Origin: Mesorhizobium tianshanense
GTDB taxonomy: Bacteria; Pseudomonadota; Alphaproteobacteria; Rhizobiales; Rhizobiaceae
Assembly (NCBI RefSeq): GCF_007830515.1
Contig: NZ_VLKT01000004.1
Location: 158,389 to 222,388 of the forward strand
Length of the DNA: 64,000 nucleotides
Direction of reading: 5' to 3'
In this document: in pieces, positions 25,866 through 34,204 of the stretch
Numbering within the stretch: the first letter of the stretch is position 1
Layout: every line of letters begins with the position of its first letter
Position numbers and translations under genes: made by a program
Notes under the pieces: generated by a model
What the model was told of the DNA's origin: nothing
Seen by the model: only the letters and a program-made list of their open reading frames with translations
Database searches by the model: none

Positions 25866-26648
25866 TCAGGGTGCGATCGGGTTCGGCGTGCCGGCGCGGA
25901 AGGCCGGCAGCGAACGCGACACCATCTGCTGCAGCATGCGAAAGTCGGAGAGATAGGCCATGAAGCGATAGCCCATCTTGCGCATGTCGACGCCATAGGC
26001 GACCGAGCCGCAATGGATGCCGGGAATGACGCTGGCTTCCTTGCACTTGGCGGCGATGTACTCGATCGCCTCATAGACGGCCGGATAGCGGGGATCGAAG
26101 CCCGGCGCCTCGCCCATGGTCACGGCCAGATCCGACGGGCCGACGAAGATGGCATCGAGGTTTGGCGTCTTCAGGATGTCTTCCAGGTTCTTGACCGCCT
26201 GTTCACTCTCGATCATCGCCATGGTGATGATGGTGTCGTTGGCATGCTGGAAATAGTCCGCGCCGGCATAGAGCGAGGCGCGCAGCGGACCGACGCTGCG
26301 GCCGCCCTTGGGGAAATAGCGGCAAGCCTTGACGAAGGCCTCCGCTTCCTCGGCGGTGTTGACCATCGGACAGATCACGCCATAGGCGCCGGCATCGAGC
26401 ACCTTGCCGATGATGGCCGGATCGTTCCAGGGCACGCGCACCAGCGGCGTCGTGTCCGTGGTCGAGATCGCCTGCAGCATCGGCACCGCATCGATGTAGT
26501 CGGTCGCGCCATGCTGGAGGTCCACCGTCAGCGCGTCCCAGCCCTGCTGGGCCATCAGTTCCGCCGAGATCGACGATGGAATGCCCAGCCAGCCGGTCAC
26601 CACTTCGCCGCCGGCGGCCCAGATGTCTTTAACCTTGTTCTTGCGCAT
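25866..26648 (-). CDS. HpcH/HpaI-family class II aldolase
   Basis: 260 residues. The family features are ISAELMAQQGWDALTVDLQHGATDY (metal and substrate loop), a central VRVPWNDPAIIGKVLDAGAYGVICPMVNTAEEAEAF with the conserved Arg and the ICPMVN strand, and LDAIFVGPSDLAVTMG near the C-terminus. These enzymes cleave 2-oxo-4-hydroxy (di)acids to pyruvate or glyoxylate plus an aldehyde using a divalent metal. In the operon it would be the carbon-carbon bond breaking step. ATG 26648 is the first start and the GMC gene ends 17 bases upstream. Confidence 0.9.
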   Translation of the reverse strand: MRKNKVKDIWAAGGEVVTGWLGIPSSISAELMAQQGWDALTVDLQHGATDYIDAVPMLQAISTTDTTPLVRVPWNDPAIIGKVLDAGAYGVICPMVNTAEEAEAFVKACRYFPKGGRSVGPLRASLYAGADYFQHANDTIITMAMIESEQAVKNLEDILKTPNLDAIFVGPSDLAVTMGEAPGFDPRYPAVYEAIEYIAAKCKEASVIPGIHCGSVAYGVDMRKMGYRFMAYLSDFRMLQQMVSRSLPAFRAGTPNPIAP

Positions 26649-26665
26649 AGCCTTGAGGTCCTTTG

Positions 26666-28360
26666 CTATTGTCGAGAATGCAAAATCAGGTCCGCCGCCT
26701 TTTCAGCGATGGCGATCGTCGTGATGTTGGTGTTGGCGGCGATGATCGTCGGCATGATCGAGGCGTCGACGACCCGCAGCCCCTGCACGCCGCGCACGCG
26801 GCACTCGGCATCGAGCACTGCCATCGGATCGTTATCGCTGCCCATCTTGCAGGTGCCAGAGACATGCCAGCCGGACCAGACGGATTGCTTGACCCAATCG
26901 GCGATCAGCTCCTCGTTCCTGACCATCGCATGGATGCGGTCGGTGGTGCCGAACTTGCGCCTGAGCAATATCTCGCGGAAGAACGGCGCATAGTCGAAGA
27001 GGTAGGCGGCCGTCGCCGTCTTGACCCAGTTCGACGGCTTGCGGACGCTGAGCGCACGCGCCTCGTCGCTGTAGCCCGCCAGGAACCAGGTATTGACGTG
27101 TTGCTGGACGTCAGGCGTTTCCATGATCCTGCAAATGCGCTTGAAGCCATCCACCAGGCGCATGAGGTCGCGACCGTCCGAGGCGAGATTCAGATCGACG
27201 ATCGGCTCCTCAGCCTGCGCCGAGGTCTTCAAAGTGACGGTTCCGCGCGAATAGGATTTGTTGACGCAGACATTGAGCGCGCCCATCGCCTTGCCGAGGG
27301 GATGCCAGCCTGCGCGGTTGACGGGCATCAAGAGCATGTCGCCCGGATGGCAGTCGGCATAATTCGAGGAGTATCTGACGCCGAGAAAAATGTGTCGCCG
27401 CTGGCCAGGCTTGAGACGCGCGGACTTCTTGAAATGCGCGCCGACGGCCAGATGCGGATGGTCGGTCAGGTTCTCACCGACGCCCGGCCGATCGGCTATG
27501 ACCTCGATGCCCAGCCGCTTCAGTTGCGCCGCCGGTCCGATGCCGGCACGAAGCAGGATGGCCGGCGAGTGCAAGGCGCCGGCTGAAACGATCGTCTCAT
27601 TGGCATAGTAGGTGTTCGTCCGGCCATCGATCGTGACCTCGGCGCCCGTGATGCGCGTTCCGCTGGTCACTAGTTTCTCGACGAAGGCGTTGGCGAAGAT
27701 ATGCAGGTTTTCGCGGGCGCGCGCCTCCTTGTCGAGATAGCCGGTCGCTGTCGACACGCGGCGGTCGTTCTCATTCGACAGCGGCAGCGGGAACGATCCG
27801 TCCTGGAAGCTGGCATTGTAGTCCGGCCGGTAGGGGTATTCGGCTTCCGTCACCTTGAGGACGGATTTGGTGAAACCGGCCCAATCCTGCGGGAAGACCC
27901 GCCGGATCGGAATCCGGCCGGTCTTGTTGTGGAGATCGCCGTCGAAATCGAGATCGCGCTCGAGCTTCTTGAGGTAGGGCAGCATGCCGTCCCATCCCCA
28001 TCCGGCGAGGCCGAGCCCTTCCCATTCGTCATAGTCATGCGGCAGGCCGCGCACGGCGAACTGGCCGTTGATGCTGGAACCGCCGCCCATCACCTTGGCC
28101 TGTTCGAGCTTGGCAGTCTTGACCACTTGTGCATTCTGCTTCGGCGAGCGGTTGAAGACGCGCAGTTCCGTCCAGTGGTATTTCGGGTCGAAATAGGAAA
28201 GACCGGGATAGCTGTCCGCGATCACCTCCGGGACGTCATCTGGAGGTGTGTCGGGTCCGGCTTCGAAGAGCGCGACCTGCTTGGTGCCGTTTTCCGAAAG
28301 ACGGCTGGCGAGCACTGCTCCGGCCGAGCCGCCGCCGACAATGATGTAGTCGAATTGCAT
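26666..28360 (-). CDS. GMC-family flavin alcohol oxidoreductase
   Basis: 564 residues, normal for bacterial GMC enzymes. FAD motif FDYIIVGGGSAGAVLASRLSENG at 3-25; the GMC signature GGGSSINGQFAVRG is near residue 90. The catalytic His is in WSGWHVSGTCKMG and the partner Asn in IIAANTNITTIAIAEKAA at the C-terminus. It is choline-dehydrogenase-like in overall form. It should oxidise a primary alcohol to an aldehyde, with the aldehyde dehydrogenase 15 bases upstream finishing to the acid. The substrate is likely the imported compound or a downstream hydroxy intermediate rather than choline, because no other bet genes are present. Confidence 0.9.
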   Translation of the reverse strand: MQFDYIIVGGGSAGAVLASRLSENGTKQVALFEAGPDTPPDDVPEVIADSYPGLSYFDPKYHWTELRVFNRSPKQNAQVVKTAKLEQAKVMGGGSSINGQFAVRGLPHDYDEWEGLGLAGWGWDGMLPYLKKLERDLDFDGDLHNKTGRIPIRRVFPQDWAGFTKSVLKVTEAEYPYRPDYNASFQDGSFPLPLSNENDRRVSTATGYLDKEARARENLHIFANAFVEKLVTSGTRITGAEVTIDGRTNTYYANETIVSAGALHSPAILLRAGIGPAAQLKRLGIEVIADRPGVGENLTDHPHLAVGAHFKKSARLKPGQRRHIFLGVRYSSNYADCHPGDMLLMPVNRAGWHPLGKAMGALNVCVNKSYSRGTVTLKTSAQAEEPIVDLNLASDGRDLMRLVDGFKRICRIMETPDVQQHVNTWFLAGYSDEARALSVRKPSNWVKTATAAYLFDYAPFFREILLRRKFGTTDRIHAMVRNEELIADWVKQSVWSGWHVSGTCKMGSDNDPMAVLDAECRVRGVQGLRVVDASIMPTIIAANTNITTIAIAEKAADLILHSRQ

Positions 28361-28375
28361 AGGCGTGCGCTCGCT

Positions 28376-29854
28376 TCAGGCGTAGTTGGCCCAGATGGCC
28401 TTTTGGCGAAGGAACGCCTCGATTCCGGCGCGGCCCATATCCTTGCCGAAGCCGGACCCCTTGTAGCCGCCGGCCGGATAGGTGAACTCCGGGCCGCGCC
28501 CGTGCTGGTTGATCCAGACCATGCCGGCCTCGATCGAATCCGCTGCCTTGAGCGCTTTCTTCAAGTCCGTGGTGTGGACGCTGGCGGCAAGCCCGTAGAC
28601 TGGATGCGCCGCCTGGGCGAGACCGTCCTCGAGGTCGGCAAAGGTACGCACGGTCAGGACCGGACCAAAAAACTCGTCCTTGAAGCCGATATTGTCGTCG
28701 GAAACGTTTTCCAGGATCGTCGGCGCGAAAAAGCTGCCCTCGTTGCGGCCTTCGAGCACCGTACCGCCGGTGACCACCGAAGCGCCTTGGTTGACGCTGT
28801 TGCGGACCATCGTGTCGATCCGCTCGAGCTGTTTGCGGCTGATGATCGGAGCAAAGGTCGTCGTCTCGTCCCAGGTCGCACCGGCCTTGATCGCCTTGGC
28901 CCGGGCGATGACACGCTCGACGAGCTGATCCGCGATCTTGTCCTCGACGATCAGCCGCGAGCCCGCTGTGCAGACCTGCCCGGCATTGTCCATGAAAGCC
29001 GCCGCGACACGGCCGGCCACCGCATCGATATCCCCGGCATCGGCTAGCACCAGTTGCGGGCTTTTGCCGCCGAGTTCGAGGGTGACCGGCTTGATGCCGG
29101 ACTGGGCCGCCAGCGTCATGATCCCAGCACCGGTCTGCGTCGAGCCGGTGAACGAGATTTTCAAGACATCGGGATGGCGCACGATCGCCGCTCCCGTCGT
29201 GTGGCCATAGCCGTTGACGACGTTGAACAGGCCGGCCGGAACGCCGGCCTTGCCCGCCAGCTCGGCCAAGGCGAGAAGGCTGTGCGGCGTCAGCTCGGAA
29301 GTCTTCATCACCACTGCATTGCCGGCGGCCAGCGCCGGCGCGAATTTCCAGGCGGCGGTGATCATCGGGAAGTTCCACGGAACGATCGCGCCAACGATGC
29401 CGTAGGGCTCATGCTTGACGATGCTCAGCGCATTCGCCTCGGTCGAGGTGACCGTGCCTTCGATCTTGTCGCAGAACTCGGCGTAGTAGCGCACGACGCC
29501 GGCGGTGCGAACCGCGTCGCGGGTGATGGTCATCGAAATCAGCCGGCTCGATCCCATCGCCTCCAGCTGTCCAAGGTAGGTGGCGTTGTCCTTGATCAAT
29601 GCCGCGAAGCGCAACAGCACGGCGGCGCGGTCGCGAGGCGCGATCTTCGCCCAACGGCTTTGCGCAAGTGCTTTCCTGGCGGCATCGACCGCCTGTTGCA
29701 CCGCGACTTCGCCACCGTCGGTGATCCTGCCCATGTGCTGGAGGTCGGACGGCCTGAGGACTTCGATTTCCGTGCCGGGCAATTCCATGAACTGCCCGCC
29801 GATATGATGCCCCCTTGGGATGGCGATTGTGGCGGGATCGAAACTCAGCGTCAT
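28376..29854 (-). CDS. NAD(P)-dependent aldehyde dehydrogenase
   Basis: 492 residues. PWNFPMITAAWKFAPALAAGNAVVMKTSE is the cofactor region. The catalytic Glu lies in VTLELGGKSPQLV and the catalytic Cys in NAGQVCTAGSRL, both intact. The C-terminus has FTYPAGGYKGSGFGKDMG, the betaine/4-trimethylaminobutyraldehyde-dehydrogenase-like oligomerisation strand. A continuous open frame reaches 30127, but the first 91 codons overlap the ABC ATPase region and look non-coding; ATG 29854 gives the normal family start. It likely oxidises the aldehyde made by the adjacent GMC enzyme. Confidence 0.9.
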   Translation of the reverse strand: MTLSFDPATIAIPRGHHIGGQFMELPGTEIEVLRPSDLQHMGRITDGGEVAVQQAVDAARKALAQSRWAKIAPRDRAAVLLRFAALIKDNATYLGQLEAMGSSRLISMTITRDAVRTAGVVRYYAEFCDKIEGTVTSTEANALSIVKHEPYGIVGAIVPWNFPMITAAWKFAPALAAGNAVVMKTSELTPHSLLALAELAGKAGVPAGLFNVVNGYGHTTGAAIVRHPDVLKISFTGSTQTGAGIMTLAAQSGIKPVTLELGGKSPQLVLADAGDIDAVAGRVAAAFMDNAGQVCTAGSRLIVEDKIADQLVERVIARAKAIKAGATWDETTTFAPIISRKQLERIDTMVRNSVNQGASVVTGGTVLEGRNEGSFFAPTILENVSDDNIGFKDEFFGPVLTVRTFADLEDGLAQAAHPVYGLAASVHTTDLKKALKAADSIEAGMVWINQHGRGPEFTYPAGGYKGSGFGKDMGRAGIEAFLRQKAIWANYA

Positions 29855-29939
29855 TGATATTTTTCCTTTTGCGGCCAACTCGAAGGGGGGCGCATTCGAC
29901 GATGTCCGCTTGACTGTTGTGCGTGAAGCAGGCGTGCCT

Positions 29940-30803
29940 TCAACACGCCTTTTCGGCCTGACGCGCCTCGAGGAATGGGCGAAGCAGATCCGCCGATTCA
30001 TGGAAGCGTCCGACAAAACTTTTGAGGCGCGGATGTTCGGGATGCAGCAGCACCTTGGATGGTGGCCCCTGCTCCGCGACCAGCCCCTGGTCGAGGAACA
30101 CCACCCGATCAGCGACCTCGAAGGCAAAGCCCAGTTCGTGGGTGACGATCACCATGGTCATGCCGCTCTTCGCCAGTTCGACCATCGCCTTCATCACTTC
30201 ACCGACCAGTTCGGGATCGAGCGCCGAGGTCGGCTCGTCGAACAGCATCACCTTCGGCTGCATGGCCATTGCCCTAGCTATCGCCACGCGCTGCTGCTGG
30301 CCGCCGGAGAGCTGGCGGGGATATTTTTCCACATGCTGCGCCAGACCCATCAGGTCGAGAAGCTTCAGCGCGGTTTGGCGAGCCTGTTCCTTCGGCTCCT
30401 TCTTGACGATGACCGGGCCTTCCATGACGTTTTCGAGCGCGGTCATGTGCGGGAAGAGATTGAACTGCTGGAACACCATGCCGGTCTTCGAGCGTATCCG
30501 GTTGACTTCCTGGTTGGGGATCGGGGTGCCGTTCTTGCCATCGGCTTGCCTGTGAAACAGAACCTCGTCGTCGATGACGATGCTGCCGCTGGTCGGTGTG
30601 TTCAGCAGGTTGATGCAGCGCAGCAGCGATGTCTTGCCCGATCCGCTGGCGCCGATCAGCACGACCACCTCGCCTTCGACAACCGAGAGGTCGATACCGT
30701 TCAATACGCGCTTGTCCCCGAACTTAAGGCAGATGCGATCCAGCCGCAGCACGGAAGTTTTGCCCTTCTCCGGCGTGGGAGCGTTCGATTGGGTGGTGCT
30801 CAT
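29940..30803 (-). CDS. Polar amino-acid ABC transporter ATPase (GlnQ/HisP-like)
   Basis: 287 residues. Walker A is [17 protein letters not shown], then [20 protein letters not shown] with the Q-loop, signature [15 protein letters not shown], and Walker [20 protein letters not shown]. The VILDE-type GlnQ N-terminus is extended by about 20 residues ([18 protein letters not shown]). It energises the single permease encoded just upstream (four-base overlap). It probably belongs with the binding protein two genes upstream and imports an amino acid or amino-acid-like compound. Confidence 0.93.
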   Translation of the reverse strand: MSTTQSNAPTPEKGKTSVLRLDRICLKFGDKRVLNGIDLSVVEGEVVVLIGASGSGKTSLLRCINLLNTPTSGSIVIDDEVLFHRQADGKNGTPIPNQEVNRIRSKTGMVFQQFNLFPHMTALENVMEGPVIVKKEPKEQARQTALKLLDLMGLAQHVEKYPRQLSGGQQQRVAIARAMAMQPKVMLFDEPTSALDPELVGEVMKAMVELAKSGMTMVIVTHELGFAFEVADRVVFLDQGLVAEQGPPSKVLLHPEHPRLKSFVGRFHESADLLRPFLEARQAEKAC

Positions 30804-31456
30804 TTCGCGCTAGCCCCGCTCTTTTCAAGTTTCCTGGACAGCAGCGTCAGCGGGATCAGGATGATCAGGAAGATGACGCCGACGGCGGTATAAACCTCCA
30901 TCGGCCGATAGGTGAAACTGCTGATGTAGCTGGCCTGATAGAGAAGGTCCGGGACCGTTATCATCGACAGAAGCGTCGTGTTCTTCATCTGGATGATCGA
31001 CTGACCGGCCAGCGGCGGGATCATCTTTCGAAAGGCCTGCGGCAGGATAATTCTACGCATACGCTGGCCATAGGACATGCCGATCGCGGTCGCCGCGTCG
31101 GTCTGGCCCGGATCGACCGACTGGACGCCGGCGCGCAGGATCTCGGCATAGAAGGACGCCACGTAGCAGCTGAGGCCGATGAAGCCGGCCCAGAATTTGG
31201 TGACATTGATGCCGGCGAAGATCGGGAAGGCGTAGTAGACCCACAACAGCGTGACGAGCAGCGGAATGTTGCGGAAGAATTCGACATAGGCCTGGCCGAG
31301 CAAGACCAGCGGCCGGAACGTGCTCAGTTGGATAAGCCCGACGAAGAGCCCCAGCACCAGGCCCGCGCCGATCGTGATCACCGTGAAGTAGAGCGTCATC
31401 AGGAGGCCCTGCCACAGCAACCCGATGTTGTTGGTTATGACCGTATAGTCGAACAT
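30800..31456 (-). CDS. Polar amino-acid ABC transporter permease
   Basis: 218 residues with about five helices. Sequence [29 protein letters not shown] is the His/Glu/Gln/Arg permease N-terminus. [21 protein letters not shown] and [49 protein letters not shown] are the family loop with the EAA-type coupling helix. ATG 31456 is preceded by GAGGA and is preferred to a start eight codons upstream. Only one permease gene is present, so the transporter probably uses a homodimer. Confidence 0.93.
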   Translation of the reverse strand: MFDYTVITNNIGLLWQGLLMTLYFTVITIGAGLVLGLFVGLIQLSTFRPLVLLGQAYVEFFRNIPLLVTLLWVYYAFPIFAGINVTKFWAGFIGLSCYVASFYAEILRAGVQSVDPGQTDAATAIGMSYGQRMRRIILPQAFRKMIPPLAGQSIIQMKNTTLLSMITVPDLLYQASYISSFTYRPMEVYTAVGVIFLIILIPLTLLSRKLEKSGASAK

Positions 31457-31509
31457 AGTGTCCTCACTGGTGCGGTGCACGTCCAGCTGGGGAGACGCGC
31501 CAGTGGAGG

Positions 31510-31538
31510 CCTGACCGCCGCGTCACGCTGCGGCCAGG
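31510..31538. terminator. Hairpin between amino-acid binding protein and permease genes
   Basis: CCTGACCGC (31510-31518) and GCGGCCAGG (31530-31538) form a 9-base stem with one mismatch and an 11-base loop in the 91-base gap behind the binding-protein gene. It lacks a T-run. Same location logic as the hairpins at 12695 and 43221. Confidence 0.4.
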
Positions 31539-31547
31539 CTGTTGCGA

Positions 31548-32390
31548 TCAGAAGCTGAAGCCTGCCGGAAGGATCGACAGATCGATGCCGCGGGCCTCCC
31601 AGGCGCGGGCAAGCTTGCCCTGGGCGAGGCCGAGCGAACGCTCCTGCAGGATCCAGTTGGTCAGGAAGTTGATGAAGCCGGCATTGCCGGGCTTGCGCGC
31701 AACGGCAAGCGTTGCCGGATTGCGCAGGATCGGCTCAGGAAGGGAGACATTGCCGATCTTCTGGTTGGTGATCTGCAGCGCATCGAAAATGGAAAAGACT
31801 ACGCCATCGGCACGGCCAGCCTGGAGTTCCATCAGCGCCAGCCCGCGATCTTCCACCGGCGTGATCTTCGCCTTCGGCAACAGGGCTTCGGCAACGACCT
31901 GCATCGTGCTGCCCTTCTGCACGACGACGGTCTTGTCTGACGAGTTGAGTTCGGCCCAGGTCTTGACCGGCTTGTCGGGAGGCGTCAGCACGGCCCAGGC
32001 GTCGGTGAACAGCGGCTCCCACAGATAGTCGACGACGAGTCCGCGCTTCGGGTTCGGATTCACGCCGATGGCGATGTCGATCTTGTTGGACTGGAAGTCG
32101 GCCGCCAGATTGCCCCAGGTCGTCTCGACAGGCTCGAGCTTGACGCCGAGTTGGGTGGCGATCTCACCCAGGAACTCGTAGTAGAAGCCGCTCCACTGCC
32201 CCGTGGCCGGATCCTTGATATAGCCCGGCTCCTCGCCGGTCATGACCGGAACTTTGAGAACACCGCTGGCGCGGATCTGGTCGATGACAGCAGATGGATT
32301 GTCGTCCGCCGAGGCGGCGACAGGCGCCGACAGCAGGCCGAGGCCGATGGTCAAGGCGGCTATGAACGTATGAATGACTGTGAGTTTCAT
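31548..32390 (-). CDS. ABC transporter substrate-binding protein, family 3 (amino acid)
   Basis: 280 residues with an N-terminal signal peptide (IHTFIAALTIGLGLLSAPVAASA; cleavage near residue 28). The mature family-3 fold shows IRASGVLKVPVMTGEEPGYIKDPATGQWSGFYYEF and VDYLWEPLFTDAWAVL, then GLALMELQAGRADGVVFSIFDAL. It is periplasmic and delivers its ligand to the adjacent permease. The adjacent proline racemase-family gene suggests the ligand is a proline-like or hydroxy amino acid. Confidence 0.9.
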   Translation of the reverse strand: MKLTVIHTFIAALTIGLGLLSAPVAASADDNPSAVIDQIRASGVLKVPVMTGEEPGYIKDPATGQWSGFYYEFLGEIATQLGVKLEPVETTWGNLAADFQSNKIDIAIGVNPNPKRGLVVDYLWEPLFTDAWAVLTPPDKPVKTWAELNSSDKTVVVQKGSTMQVVAEALLPKAKITPVEDRGLALMELQAGRADGVVFSIFDALQITNQKIGNVSLPEPILRNPATLAVARKPGNAGFINFLTNWILQERSLGLAQGKLARAWEARGIDLSILPAGFSF

Positions 32391-32419
32391 TTCATTCCCC
32401 TTTCTGAGTTATTGGCTGA

Positions 32420-33412
32420 TTAGCGGCATAAGAATCCCTGCGAGAGAGGATCGTCTTTCTCGAAGTAGATGGTCTGGGTAGAGGTGATGAAGGCGGCGCC
32501 TTCGATCCCGACAATCATCGCTTCCCGGCCTTCGACCTGGGCGCGGCCTTGCAGGCGCGCTTCGAACGGAACGCCGAGGATGTTCCTGGCATGGTAAGTC
32601 TGGTCGGGGCTGATCAGCCCCTTCTGCAGCAGATAAGTCAGTCGTGCCGAGGTCCCAGTGCCACAGGGCGATCTGTCGAACTTGTTTGATTCCAGCACCA
32701 GGAAATGCGTCGCGGAGCTTTCGCTGGTGGCATCGTAGAAGAGCACGCTCGGCGCGGCGGCGCCTGCGAACAGCGGCATGTCCTGCGTTGCCGCCTTGAT
32801 CGCGTCCTTGATCCTGGCGCCGGCCTGCATCAAAGCCGATGCGCTGTCCGGGAGGAGCTTGAATCCGAGTGAAGCCGCGTCCACCAGCGCGTACCACATG
32901 CCGGCATAGACGATGGCGGCGTCGACATTGCCGACACCCTCGACAACAACGCTCAGATGCTCGAGCCCGACATAGCTTGGAACATTGGCAATGCGCGCCC
33001 GGTCGAGCGAACCGTCTTCGTTCCAGTTGAGATGAACCGTTACGATCCCGGCCGGCGTTTCCAGCGTGAAACTGTCGCCTGTCGTCGCACTGATCTGACC
33101 GGTGAAGGCCAGCGTCCTGGCAAAGCCGATCGTGCCATGACCGCACATGTCGAGATAGACATAGGACGAGATGAAGAATGCGCCGTAGTCGGCGACATCC
33201 GAGGCAACCGGCACCAGACCGACCATGGCGGCATGACCACGCGGCTCATGCAGCAATGCCGGGCGAAGATGGTCGAAACGTTGACGAAAATGGTCCCGCT
33301 TCTCCCGCACGCTCGAACCAATGAGCTTCGGGACGCCGCTCAATATGACTCGCGTTGGGTGACCGGCCGTATGGGAATCGATGACGCTGAAGGCTGATGA
33401 GAACGCAGACAC
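32420..33412 (-). CDS. Proline racemase-family enzyme (4-hydroxyproline epimerase-like)
   Basis: 330 residues. The two catalytic positions are both cysteine: Cys90 in YLDMCGHGTIG and Cys250 in DRSPCGTGTSARL. It should therefore be a true two-base racemase/epimerase rather than a trans-3-hydroxyproline dehydratase (which has Thr at the second position). SVIDSHTAGHPTRVIL is the usual N-terminus. It probably inverts C2 of an imported proline, hydroxyproline or related amino acid, feeding the DadA-like oxidase. Second gene of the operon, four bases from the GntR regulator gene. Confidence 0.88.
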   Translation of the reverse strand: MSAFSSAFSVIDSHTAGHPTRVILSGVPKLIGSSVREKRDHFRQRFDHLRPALLHEPRGHAAMVGLVPVASDVADYGAFFISSYVYLDMCGHGTIGFARTLAFTGQISATTGDSFTLETPAGIVTVHLNWNEDGSLDRARIANVPSYVGLEHLSVVVEGVGNVDAAIVYAGMWYALVDAASLGFKLLPDSASALMQAGARIKDAIKAATQDMPLFAGAAAPSVLFYDATSESSATHFLVLESNKFDRSPCGTGTSARLTYLLQKGLISPDQTYHARNILGVPFEARLQGRAQVEGREAMIVGIEGAAFITSTQTIYFEKDDPLSQGFLCR

Positions 33413-33415
33413 GAA

Positions 33416-34096
33416 CTAGCCCTCTCCGAAGGCATCGCGAATGCCGGCCCGCATGCTCTGCCAGATTTCCCGAATGAGGTTTTCGGTCATCGCCTTGGCA
33501 CTTTCGCCATCGCCTTCGGTGATCGCGTCATAGATGCGCGCCGTATCATCTAGCGAGAGCTGGATGATCTTGGGATCCTGCTCATAGGCGTGATAGCGAT
33601 ACCGCAGGGCCTGCTTTTCCAACCCGCCGAGCAGGCGCGTCAGGGTCTTGTTGCCGGCTAGGGTGTAGGTCAGGAAAGAACCGCGCACGTCGACGATGAA
33701 GAACTGCCGCGCATCGTTTCGGGCCTGAGCCAACTTCAGCTCCGACAGCAGGTTCTTAAACTCGGCCTTCTTTTCGATGTCGGCGGATTCGGCGGCCTGT
33801 TTGGCAACCAACCCCTCAAGCTCGATCCGACAGGTATAGACCTCATCGAAATCGCGCTGCGACATCGGCGAGACCCAGATGCCGCGCCTGGCCTCGCGCA
33901 TCACAAGACCGTCCCGCTCGAGCAGCCTCAGCGCCTCGCGTACCGGTGACCGGCTGACGCCGTAACGCGCGGCGACCATCTCCTCGGTCAATCGCTCCCG
34001 GGACTTGAGGCGACCGAAGATAATCTCCTCTTCCAGCATCTCGGCGAGATTCTCAGGGATGGCGACCGATAACTTTTGGATGCGCGCTAAAATCAT
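33416..34096 (-). CDS. GntR-family regulator with FCD domain
   Basis: 226 residues. The winged helix reads LEEEIIFGRLKSRERLTEEMVAARYGVSRSPVREALRLLERDGLV. An FCD effector domain follows (DEVYTCRIELEGLVAKQAAESAD; GGLEKQALRYRYHAYE; IYDAITEGDGESAK). It leads the ten-gene catabolic operon and faces the divergent aldehyde dehydrogenase gene. It is the likely repressor acting at the TGTATACA palindrome 12 bases upstream of its start. Confidence 0.9.
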   Translation of the reverse strand: MILARIQKLSVAIPENLAEMLEEEIIFGRLKSRERLTEEMVAARYGVSRSPVREALRLLERDGLVMREARRGIWVSPMSQRDFDEVYTCRIELEGLVAKQAAESADIEKKAEFKNLLSELKLAQARNDARQFFIVDVRGSFLTYTLAGNKTLTRLLGGLEKQALRYRYHAYEQDPKIIQLSLDDTARIYDAITEGDGESAKAMTENLIREIWQSMRAGIRDAFGEG

Positions 34097-34107
34097 GTCG
34101 ACACCAT

Positions 34108-34119
34108 ACTGTATACAAT
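34108..34119. promoter_or_regulatory. TGTATACA palindrome, probable GntR operator
   Basis: ACTGTATACAAT is an eight-base perfect core (TGTATACA) extended to 12 with one mismatch, between the divergent gntR (start 34096) and aldehyde dehydrogenase (start 34205). The TTGTATACA type is well known for FCD-GntR regulators in alphaproteobacteria. The site would let one regulator control both transcripts. Confidence 0.6.
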
Positions 34120-34204
34120 GTACTGGTCAAGCCATCGCGGAAATTTTCGACGTGCACTGCCGGCGGCTTTTCCGTGGGACCGCCGGGCTAGAAAGGGCCA
34201 GGAC

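Noticed and set aside
24519..26993. Very long plus-strand open frame (824 codons) opposite the DadA, aldolase and GMC genes
   Set aside because: It is antisense to three genes with complete family motifs, is full of Arg, His, Asp and Ala, and shows no domain; typical shadow of GC-rich codon bias.
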